DNA from: a virus
DNA: 64,000 nt
Reading direction: 5' to 3' (one strand)
IMG/VR virus record: IMGVR_UViG_3300036832_001295
Coordinates: 21,709 to 85,708 of that record
Shown: positions 57,950-64,000 of the stretch, piece by piece
Layout: every line of letters starts with the position of its first letter
Numbering within the stretch: the stretch's first letter is position 1
The notes under the pieces: model-generated
Told to the model about the DNA's origin: nothing
Databases searched by the model: none
What the model saw: the letters and a program-made list of their open reading frames with translations, nothing else
Program-made: the position numbers and the translations under genes

Positions 57950-58225
57950 GACTCGTCCTCGATGAAGTCGATGAAGACCTTGAATGTCGCCGGGCTCGGT
58001 GTCCGCCCAGCCGTCCAGGCGGTGCGCGTCGTGGCCGGTCAGCAGGTGGGCGCGGGCTAGCGCTTGCAGCACCTGGGTGCGGGACATCCCCGGCGTGGTG
58101 GCCAGTTCCTTGCTCTGCTCCGGGGACAGCCCGACGTAACGGTCGATGGCCGCGTTGCCCGCCGGGTTGGCGATGATCCGTACGCCGACCTCCAAGCTGA
58201 GGGTCTCGTCGCTGAGTTCGGTCAC
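57946..58225 (-). CDS. Unknown protein with apparent 1-nt frameshift near 57985
   Basis: GTG 58225 overlaps the upstream stop (GTGA). The frame has G/C-ending codons to EPGD, then switches abruptly to CAA GGT CTT CAT CGA-type codons. Skipping one base at 57985 restores a G/C-ending frame, FKVFIDFIEDES, whose TGA overlaps ATG 57949. Corrected product about 92 aa: N-terminal strand, GLSPEQSKELATTPGMSRTQ helices (HTH-like spacing). Either a mutation, a sequence error, or programmed frameshifting. Confidence 0.6.
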
Positions 58226-58497
58226 GACGTCTGCCCCCACCACGGGAGCAGGTAGCCCGCTTCGTTGACGGTCACCGGCACCGGCACGTCCCCCATCCAG
58301 CGGTCCAGATCAATGCCCTGATCCATAGCCAGCGAGTAGGCACACTCGCGCAGGTCGATACCCGAGTCCTTGCACTGCTGCGAGTGCAGGATGTAGACCG
58401 TCGCCTCGGCGCTGACCGCACGGGCGTAGTGCACGCTCGGATGTCGCGCCACGCCGACGATGGCTTCAATCCGGCCGGGGTCCACGAGCTTGCTCAT
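58222..58497 (-). CDS. Unknown small protein
   Basis: A 91-aa alpha/beta protein (GRIEAIVGVARHPSVHYARAV..., CAYSLAMDQGIDLDRW) with two Cys. ATG overlaps the preceding stop. Function unknown. Confidence 0.6.
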   Translation of the reverse strand: MSKLVDPGRIEAIVGVARHPSVHYARAVSAEATVYILHSQQCKDSGIDLRECAYSLAMDQGIDLDRWMGDVPVPVTVNEAGYLLPWWGQTS

Positions 58498-58805
58498 GGC
58501 GGGTCCAGCACCTCGCGCAGCGCCTCGATGGGCACCGAGACGCACTCGATGCCGTCCTCCCAGCGGGTCCGGCAGGCCGTGTCCGGGCCGCCCGCGAACA
58601 GCGCCTCGATGGCGGCTAGCCTGAGGGCGAGCCTGTCTCGCTGGGCCGAAACAGTCTTGCGGACCTCGGTCGCAGCGATCTCGCGGATGTTGGCCAGTTT
58701 CCACTCCGGCCCCCATTGCTCGATGCCGAGCAACTCGCGCAGCTTGGCGTTCTCCGCCTCGGCCATCGCGAGCCGTTCCTCGGTGCTGATGGATCCAGAA
58801 GTCAT
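58494..58805 (-). CDS. Coiled-coil protein
   Basis: A 103-aa protein. Long coiled coil at 8-70 (TEERLAMAEAENAKLRELL..., RKTVSAQRDRLALRLAAIEALF), then a short domain with Cys pair. ATG overlaps the preceding stop. Function unknown. Confidence 0.6.
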   Translation of the reverse strand: MTSGSISTEERLAMAEAENAKLRELLGIEQWGPEWKLANIREIAATEVRKTVSAQRDRLALRLAAIEALFAGGPDTACRTRWEDGIECVSVPIEALREVLDPP

Positions 58806-59155
58806 GAGGCACCGTAGCGCTCGGACAGGTAGGGGTCCGGGCCGTGGTAGACGGGCCTGCGGTCCACCCAGGCGACTTCGCCCTGGATGGATAGCCGGGC
58901 CAGTTCCGGGTCGTCCGGGCACTCCTCGAAGCGCCGGGCGTGGATCTTGCAGCAGACCAGCAGGTGATGGTCTTCCCAGGCCTTGTCCAGATGCTTGCCG
59001 CCGCGTTCGGGTGGCAGCAGGTAGACGATCAGGTCACCCCAGCCGGGGCAACGCCGCCACCGCTCACTGACCTGGACGAAGACCTCGCACTGCCCGTCGG
59101 CGCGGTCCTTGGCCTGCTTGCGGGAACCGCGCAACACGCCTGATGCGGCGCTCAT
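58802..59155 (-). CDS. Unknown Cys/His protein
   Basis: A 117-aa basic protein with CEVFVQVSERWRRCPGWG, HHLLVCCKIHARRFEEC: repeated Cys/His spacing that could bind zinc. ATG 59155 preferred over an upstream in-frame ATG at 59164. Function unknown. Confidence 0.6.
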   Translation of the reverse strand: MSAASGVLRGSRKQAKDRADGQCEVFVQVSERWRRCPGWGDLIVYLLPPERGGKHLDKAWEDHHLLVCCKIHARRFEECPDDPELARLSIQGEVAWVDRRPVYHGPDPYLSERYGAS

Positions 59156-59191
59156 CGTGACCACCTCCCGTTACTTCGGTGGCGCAGCTGC

Positions 59192-59716
59192 TCACTTCCG
59201 ATTGCGGGCGACCCCGGCCACCAACTCCGGATGGCTGCGGGAGACGTGCTGGCGGTAACCCATCTCGGAGACGGAGGCTTTGCCGCAGGTGCCGCAGACC
59301 GGTTTGCCGTCCTCGTCATGGGTGGCGGGCTGCGGCCAACTCGACGGGCGTTGCCCGGCAGGCTCGGGCTCGGGCTCGGGCGGCGGGGTGACTCCGTTCT
59401 TCTTGCTGTTCTTCCTGCCGTTCTCATGCATCATCGACTGGTGGGCCCGCCTGCCCTGGTAGGAGGCGAACGTCTTACCGCAGTCCGGGCAGATCTCGGA
59501 GCGTGCCGGACTGGTATTGGCCTTGACCACCACGCCGTACTCACGCAGGAACTCATCCAGCTGCGAGAGTGACACCTGGTCATGGTCGTTGCAGACGTCG
59601 ATCTCGAACGGCTTGCTGCCATCCACCGTGATGGTCAGGCTGGTGTCCGCCTCGGTGTGCGTGTCGTTGGCCCAGCAGATGCTGCAATAGGCGACGATGA
59701 TGACCTGGCGGACCAT
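59192..59716 (-). CDS. Double C2H2 zinc-finger protein with Lsr2-like N-terminus
   Basis: A 174-aa protein. N-terminal YCSICW knuckle and SLTITVDGSKPFEIDVCNDH, which recalls the Lsr2 dimerisation fold. Two classical C2H2 fingers follow: CPDCGKTF...H....H (about 76-97) and CGTCGKAS...H....H (about 141-162), each C-x2-C-x12-H-x4-H. A Lys/Asn stretch and a Pro/Glu linker join them. Most likely a DNA-binding regulator or DNA-bridging protein. Confidence 0.7.
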   Translation of the reverse strand: MVRQVIIVAYCSICWANDTHTEADTSLTITVDGSKPFEIDVCNDHDQVSLSQLDEFLREYGVVVKANTSPARSEICPDCGKTFASYQGRRAHQSMMHENGRKNSKKNGVTPPPEPEPEPAGQRPSSWPQPATHDEDGKPVCGTCGKASVSEMGYRQHVSRSHPELVAGVARNRK

Positions 59717-60189
59717 CAGTCGTCCTCGGTGATGCCGTGCGTGGTCCGCGGCGGCGGGGCCGCAGCCGACTTGCGCGGCTTAGTGAGCCGGGTGACGGCT
59801 TCCAGGCGCACCGTGTTGGTGTCCAGCTTGCCCTTCTCGGACAGGTACTGCTCGGCCTCGGTGTAGTTCAACGAGGACCATTCCATGAACCCGGGCCGGG
59901 GTCGGGTGTTGTCCGACAGGCGCATGAACTTACGCACCCCGCAGCCGCCCTGGCAACCAAGCTCGACCCAGATGAAGCGGGCCTTCGTGTAGTGCCTGGA
60001 CACCAGCGGCTCGGTGAAGCGGTGCTTGGCGAACCGGCAGGTGATCTGGTCGTCGGACATGTGCCGTAGCTCGTCCAGCGTCTCCTCGCGGGAGGCCTGC
60101 CGGACCTTGCCGCGGTGCTCGCCGACCAGCCGGGCGACCTCTTCCGCGCCGCGGGCGATGGTCTCTTCGTACTTGCTGTTGCGTGCCAT
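59716..60189 (-). CDS. Unknown basic protein
   Basis: A 157-aa protein: helical start (YEETIARGAEEVARLVGEHRGK), a QITCRFAKHRF...HYTKARFIWVELGCQGGCGVRKFMRL stretch with three Cys, and a Pro/Lys C-terminus. TGATG-coupled to the zinc-finger gene. Possibly nucleic-acid binding. Confidence 0.6.
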   Translation of the reverse strand: MARNSKYEETIARGAEEVARLVGEHRGKVRQASREETLDELRHMSDDQITCRFAKHRFTEPLVSRHYTKARFIWVELGCQGGCGVRKFMRLSDNTRPRPGFMEWSSLNYTEAEQYLSEKGKLDTNTVRLEAVTRLTKPRKSAAAPPPRTTHGITEDD

Positions 60190-60230
60190 GTGACGGCGGT
60201 CCTTCCAGTAACAGGGAACGTAAGGTGACA

Positions 60231-60271
60231 GGCCGGGTCACTTCCTCATCGAGGCTTCCCCGGACCCGGCC
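60231..60271 (-). repeat. Intercistronic 9-bp hairpin
   Basis: GGCCGGGTC and GACCCGGCC, 23-nt loop, between the genes ending at 60291 and starting at 60189. Could attenuate transcription or stabilise mRNA. Confidence 0.45.
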
Positions 60272-60290
60272 CATCGGTCCGGTAGCCGCC

Positions 60291-60671
60291 TCAGGCCCCC
60301 TTGCGGACCTTGGTCTTGACCGGCTCAGGTTCCCTGTGCAGGTAGCGGCACCACACGTCATAGAGCGTGATCGGTTTGCCGTTCTTGCCCAGCGGGGCGT
60401 TCTCCTGGTCCTCGCTCTTGCGGGCGTGGGCGGTGAACTCGCCGTCGTCGTCGGGCTTGAAGTCCGCGGTCTTGCCGTTCTTGATGGCCCAGGCGACCTG
60501 CTGGGCTTTGGAGGCCGAGACCCGGGTAGCGATCATCGACCATTGGTCCGGGTGCCGAGAGGCAGTCTTGCGGACCAGTTCGGCTTCCTCCTCGTGGCCG
60601 CGCCAGACACCTGGCTTGCGGCCGGTGCCCCGCACGGTCCGAGGTAGCTCGCCTACTTTGTAGACAGGCAT
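60291..60671 (-). CDS. Unknown basic protein, first gene of the 60.7-54.6 kb cluster
   Basis: A 126-aa protein (YKVGELPRTVRGTGRKPGVW..., EEEAELVRKTASRHPDQWSMIATRVSAS, YDVWCRYLHRE). The mid part could be a small DNA-binding or nucleosome-like helix pair. Directly follows a good promoter. Function unknown. Confidence 0.65.
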   Translation of the reverse strand: MPVYKVGELPRTVRGTGRKPGVWRGHEEEAELVRKTASRHPDQWSMIATRVSASKAQQVAWAIKNGKTADFKPDDDGEFTAHARKSEDQENAPLGKNGKPITLYDVWCRYLHREPEPVKTKVRKGA

Positions 60672-60718
60672 GTTGTAGCTTCCTCTTTCCGTTGATTGCG
60701 TGCGTAACTGATCAGGTC

Positions 60719-60748
60719 ATCTTACACACATATCACCGTCAGGTGCAA
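60719..60748 (-). promoter_or_regulatory. Promoter of the 60.7 kb cluster
   Basis: -35 TTGCAC (60743-60748), 18-bp spacer ending in TGTG, -10 TAAGAT (60719-60724). No CRP-like palindrome. The leader contains GAAAGAGGAAGC as ribosome-binding site. Confidence 0.7.
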
Positions 60749-60794
60749 CACCACCGGTTAGTGACAACCCACCCTCTGTCGAGGTGGTTCACAA

Positions 60795-60816
60795 GGAGTA
60801 GATGACAGGCTACTCC
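60795..60816 (-). terminator. Short hairpin at the end of the 61154 gene
   Basis: GGAGTAG, loop ATGACAGG or its complement, CTACTCC: a perfect 7-bp stem overlapping the stop codon, upstream of the next promoter. Confidence 0.45.
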
Positions 60817-61154
60817 GAATCATCTGTGTTGACAGACACGACATGGCGCTGCGCAGTCGAAAGATGAAGCAGGTACTCCGGCTCGGAATCCTTGATCGCC
60901 GGGGCCGTCGTCACCGACAACGTTGCCACTTGGACATACTCACGAATCCCGTCATGCCAACGGTAGATGCCCACCTGCACGGTGCCATCGCCGGGACGCA
61001 GGAAAGACCCCCACGGCTCTTCCCGGAACGGTACCGCGGGTTCGTTGTTGACCATGCGATGCAACAGGAAATACTGCGTTGTCAACGCCCCGGCCACCAT
61101 CGAGAGGATCATCAACGCCACGATCGCGGCGGGCAGCAGCCATCCCCCGAACAC
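60810..61154 (-). CDS. Membrane-anchored small protein
   Basis: A 114-aa protein with GTG start and one N-terminal membrane helix (about 5-31; WLLPAAIVALMILSMVAGALTT). The external or internal domain is beta-rich (GTVQVGIYRWHDGIREYVQVATL). Function unknown. Confidence 0.6.
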   Translation of the reverse strand: MFGGWLLPAAIVALMILSMVAGALTTQYFLLHRMVNNEPAVPFREEPWGSFLRPGDGTVQVGIYRWHDGIREYVQVATLSVTTAPAIKDSEPEYLLHLSTAQRHVVSVNTDDSE

Positions 61155-61186
61155 GATGAGTCATTATCGCGGGCCGGTGCTGTGGC

Positions 61187-61363
61187 TCAGGCTGGCGGGA
61201 CGCGACGCCCACGCCGCGGGTAATAGGGCGAAAGCCACGGATCAATGAAAAAGTGCAGAGCCCAGGCAGCCAACCCCAAATACACCCAGAACAGGGCAGA
61301 ATCGCTATGCCCTTGCTTGATCGCTGCGACCAGCAACAACACCGCGGCAACAAGTGCGAACAT
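61187..61363 (-). CDS. Two-helix membrane protein
   Basis: A 58-aa protein: helix 1 FALVAAVLLLVAAI, helix 2 ALFWVYLGLAAWALHFFI, then a basic tail (YYPRRGRRV). RBS GAGGAGGGG right before ATG 61363. Lies between the giant protein and another membrane protein; may be a holin-like or envelope protein. Function unknown. Confidence 0.65.
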   Translation of the reverse strand: MFALVAAVLLLVAAIKQGHSDSALFWVYLGLAAWALHFFIDPWLSPYYPRRGRRVPPA

Positions 61364-61393
61364 GACCCCTCCTCGGACGGGCTCCTACTTCTT

Positions 61394-64000
61394 CTACCCG
61401 CCCACCCCGCTGAAGGCAGTGCCCAGTCCCAGACCGCGTCCCGGCGGGTAGCCGGTGGCCGCGAAGAACAGCCGGTCGCGGATCTCTTCCGGGCTCATCC
61501 CCAGCCACTGCATCACGTTGCGGGCCCCATCCCAGTCACCGGAGGGCAACACCGCGGTCTGGCCGCGCTGGATGGCCTGCATCGCGAATGTCGGAGTGGG
61601 GGTGCGGACCGCTTGGGGATTGCCGACCGGCATGGTGCCAAGCATCAGCATCGGGGCCAACCAGATGGTGCTCGCGGCCTGCTTGCGGACCGGCGAGCGA
61701 CGCATGTAGGGCTTTCCGGCCACCCCCCGTTCCTCCGGGTCCACCTGGAAACCATGCCGCTCGTACCAAGGCCGCAGTTCATCATTGCCGGGCACGGTAG
61801 CCAAATGTAGGTCCTGCCGGTCGGCAGCGTCGGTCAGCCGTCGCAGCATCGCCGACCCATGGCCTTGCCCGCGCCGGTCCCAGGCTGTGATCAGGTTGGA
61901 CAGGAACACTTCGTCCGGACCGACCCGGTGTAACCGCACGCTGCCGTGCTCGTCGTGCAGCATGTCGGTGCTGCGCAGATCCGTCTCGTCGGGCTGCTCG
62001 GCAGCTGCTGCCTCTTTCAAGAAATGATGCGGATGAAGATCACTGGGCACATAGTCGGGGTCGTCCTCGTTGCCGAAGCTGGTCTGTAGGTGCATCGGCG
62101 CACCGATGCCCTTCTCCTTGCGCTTGGCCGGTCCGTAGTAGGAACGCACTACCCGCACCGGCACCGTGTGCAGGCCCTCCTCCTCGGCGGCGCGCAGCCG
62201 GTGGTTGCCTTCGCCTAGGTAGCCCCAATGCTCATCATGGTTGTACTCGATCATCAACGGGGTCTTGATACCGATGCCGTCCCGGATGTCTGCCCGGATC
62301 CGGCCGACCACCTCGTCGGAGCCCCGGTTCCAGTCCCCGGCGTGCTCGCGGTACTTCGCGACCTCTTTAGTCGGCATGAAGCCGACCACCGACCGGTCCT
62401 CATCGCCTTTTAGGTGACCCATCCCGCCGGAGCGGTACTGCTCCACGTTCGGGTGCTCATGACGGCCGATCTCCTCCAACGCCCCCTTGGGCGTCTGGTT
62501 CTCCGGGGGTTTGCCCTCCGGCCATTTGGCGGCGTGCACGGTGATCGGGGTCTCGAAGCTGTGGTGGTGGGTCAGCTGGTGGCTGCCGTGCTCACCCCAG
62601 GAGACAGAGTGGATCGGGACCGGCGCGTTGTGCTGCAAGGGCACCTCCCGGTCATCATGCAGGTCGTAGCCAAGCACCTTGGCCTCGTCCAGAGTGTGCG
62701 GGTCCTCCTCCACCCAGTCCCGGTGCGGCTTGCCCCCGGAGATCCGCACCGGGGTGCCCTGCTCACCGTGGAAGCCGGTCACGTAATGCTCGGCCTGGTC
62801 CCGGTCGGCGGTCCAGTGGATGCCGTGGTGGCCGGTCTGGAAGTGGGCGAGCAGCACGTGCGCCCGTTCGGCCTCCGACCGGCTCGGGTCGTGCACCACC
62901 TCATGCACCTTGGGCGGCAGGTGCGCGTTGATGCCGCGGTGCAGGTCACTGACGTGCGGCCAGACGTCGTCCCAGTCGGTGACGTGGCTGCCTTCGGTGT
63001 CGTGGTTCTCGGTGGCGTGCCAGCCGCCGCAGATCTCGCACTCCTGCTCCTCGTAGGAGGAAGCGGCGGTCTTCTGGCCCCGCATGTAGGGTTCATGGAT
63101 CTCATTCGAGTCGAACATGTGGTTCGGCAAACCCTCGTCCAAGTGCGTCCAGTCGTGTTCGGCCCCGCAGGTGCTGTGCCCATTACGGGCGATCCGGCAG
63201 TCCGCGCCGTTGCCCTCGTGCCAGCCCTTGTCCCCGGTGCCGGTGCCCTGGTCGTACTCATCGCCGGTCGGCTTGTGCCAGTGCCGGTCCACGTCCGGGG
63301 GCGGGGTCTGTTCCAACCGGTGCAGGAAATGCGGGATCTCGTACTCGGTGCGGTCCTTGCGGGTGTCCGGTACGGCCAGGTGCTCACCGTCGAAGCCGTA
63401 ACCGACCCGGGTGCCACGGAAGGCGATGATCCGGGCATGTTCCATGTCCGGCTGGTCGTACGCGTTCAGCCAGGTATGGCCGCGCAGGTAGCGGTGCAGG
63501 TCGTGCGGGTTATCGAAGGCGGAGTAGCCACGGGCGCGGAGGATCTCGCTGCGACCTAGTGGCACCGAGGACGCGTCGCTCGGGGAGAAACGGCGTTCAT
63601 TGCCGTGCAACCGGTAGAAGAGCCGGTCCGGTTGCACCGGCAACGGGCCTTCCGGGTCCGGTTCCTGACGCGCGGTCGCCCAGAGGGGTTGATTGGACCA
63701 GTCGGCCGGGCTCATCGCCTCCCCGGCCACGTCACGGTGCTTGGCGTCGACCAGCTGTCCCCAGATGCCCTGCTGGTCGAGCCACTTCTCCCGCAGATTG
63801 GCGAAATCCCACCAACCCTCACCGTGCGGGCTGAATGCCCTGGACCGGTCGGCATGCCAGCTGTCGAACAACGCCGCGGCCTGCTGGGTGCGTTGCGGCT
63901 CAGGCAAATCGAGCACGTCGCGGGCATAGGACTCGGCGGCCTGCAATGCCTTGACCACCGGCTTTGGGAAGCTGGCCAGCGACCAGTCCGGCAGGTGTGG
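61394..64000 (-). CDS. Giant multi-domain protein with ParB-like and GNAT-like segments (5' end outside window)
   Basis: At least 868 aa; the frame is open to the right edge with good codon use, so the start is probably beyond it (GTG 63958 is internal or alternative). Counted from 63958: RIIAFRGTRVGYGFDG (about 170), a CEICGGWH..H zinc-type motif (about 308), an ADP-ribosyltransferase-like GIHWTADRDQAEHYV (about 380), a ParB-like GYLGEGNHRLRAAEEEGLHTVPVRVV (about 580), and a GNAT core RRGQGHGSAMLRRL...WYERHGF (about 695-730). Typical of polyvalent phage proteins delivered with the genome. Confidence 0.6.
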   Translation of the reverse strand, partial: PHLPDWSLASFPKPVVKALQAAESYARDVLDLPEPQRTQQAAALFDSWHADRSRAFSPHGEGWWDFANLREKWLDQQGIWGQLVDAKHRDVAGEAMSPADWSNQPLWATARQEPDPEGPLPVQPDRLFYRLHGNERRFSPSDASSVPLGRSEILRARGYSAFDNPHDLHRYLRGHTWLNAYDQPDMEHARIIAFRGTRVGYGFDGEHLAVPDTRKDRTEYEIPHFLHRLEQTPPPDVDRHWHKPTGDEYDQGTGTGDKGWHEGNGADCRIARNGHSTCGAEHDWTHLDEGLPNHMFDSNEIHEPYMRGQKTAASSYEEQECEICGGWHATENHDTEGSHVTDWDDVWPHVSDLHRGINAHLPPKVHEVVHDPSRSEAERAHVLLAHFQTGHHGIHWTADRDQAEHYVTGFHGEQGTPVRISGGKPHRDWVEEDPHTLDEAKVLGYDLHDDREVPLQHNAPVPIHSVSWGEHGSHQLTHHHSFETPITVHAAKWPEGKPPENQTPKGALEEIGRHEHPNVEQYRSGGMGHLKGDEDRSVVGFMPTKEVAKYREHAGDWNRGSDEVVGRIRADIRDGIGIKTPLMIEYNHDEHWGYLGEGNHRLRAAEEEGLHTVPVRVVRSYYGPAKRKEKGIGAPMHLQTSFGNEDDPDYVPSDLHPHHFLKEAAAAEQPDETDLRSTDMLHDEHGSVRLHRVGPDEVFLSNLITAWDRRGQGHGSAMLRRLTDAADRQDLHLATVPGNDELRPWYERHGFQVDPEERGVAGKPYMRRSPVRKQAASTIWLAPMLMLGTMPVGNPQAVRTPTPTFAMQAIQRGQTAVLPSGDWDGARNVMQWLGMSPEEIRDRLFFAATGYPPGRGLGLGTAFSGVGG

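Overview
The window reads as part of the genome of a large tailed phage (or prophage) of a high-GC Gram-positive host, most likely an actinobacterium. The support is a very GC-rich sequence with G/C-ending codons, tightly packed genes with ATGA, GTGA and TGATG start/stop overlaps, a phage portal gene, collagen-like and knob/head-type tail fibres, two endolysins, and many small zinc-ribbon proteins of the kind typical of actinobacteriophages. No terminase, integrase, DNA polymerase, tRNA or CRISPR array was recognised. Both ends of the window cut through genes (156 leftwards, 64000 rightwards), so the genome is longer than 64 kb.

Layout. 1-11.1 kb (minus strand): adhesion and lysis block, with tail-tip proteins, a 713-aa collagen/head fibre, a 1518-aa fibre with about 880 residues of NNTAVGY-type repeats, a membrane-anchored collagen-like protein, a holin-like protein and a GH19-type endolysin. 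11.2-12.8 kb (plus): three small genes behind their own promoter, closed by two hairpins. 12.85-16.6 kb: two blocks (0.4 and 2.85 kb) of a degenerate 5-bp repeat, GG-Y-N-N, enclosing one gene for a small secreted protein. 16.6-20.7 kb (minus): an M15-type peptidase endolysin, a zinc ribbon and a portal protein interrupted by a 171-aa mini-intein. 20.7-21.95 kb (plus): four small genes. 22.1-31.2 kb (minus): a probable head/structural operon with two very large multi-module proteins and several zinc-binding proteins. 31.25-32.3 kb: non-coding, GC-rich and rich in repeats.

32.3-43.8 kb (minus): about 26 small genes in about 11 transcription units. Each unit is preceded by the same promoter cassette of about 65 bp: a CRP-like palindrome (GTGA-N6-TCAC), a -35 TTGCRC, a 17-18 bp spacer, a -10 TANNRT and a conserved leader ending in AGGAGCCACC. 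The block includes an ArdC-like anti-restriction protein and an adjacent DUF2786/zincin pair. 44.0-48.4 kb: plus-strand genes for exported proteins (a Cys-rich secreted protein with a two-helix membrane partner, and a GH12-like lipoprotein) alternate with minus-strand small genes. 48.5-53.1 kb (plus): eight genes behind related promoters, ended by two strong hairpins. 53.3-60.7 kb (mainly minus): a dense polycistron of small genes including zinc ribbons, a DNase I-fold (EEP) protein, a double C2H2 finger protein and tiny Trp/Arg-rich peptides. 60.8-64 kb (minus): two small membrane proteins and a partial giant multi-domain protein with ParB-like and GNAT-like segments.

The most striking unexplained items are the pentanucleotide repeat blocks with their enclosed secreted gene, and the multi-copy CRP-like promoter cassette, which would put a whole early-gene regulon under one activator. 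Function calls come from reading motifs by eye; no database search was possible.
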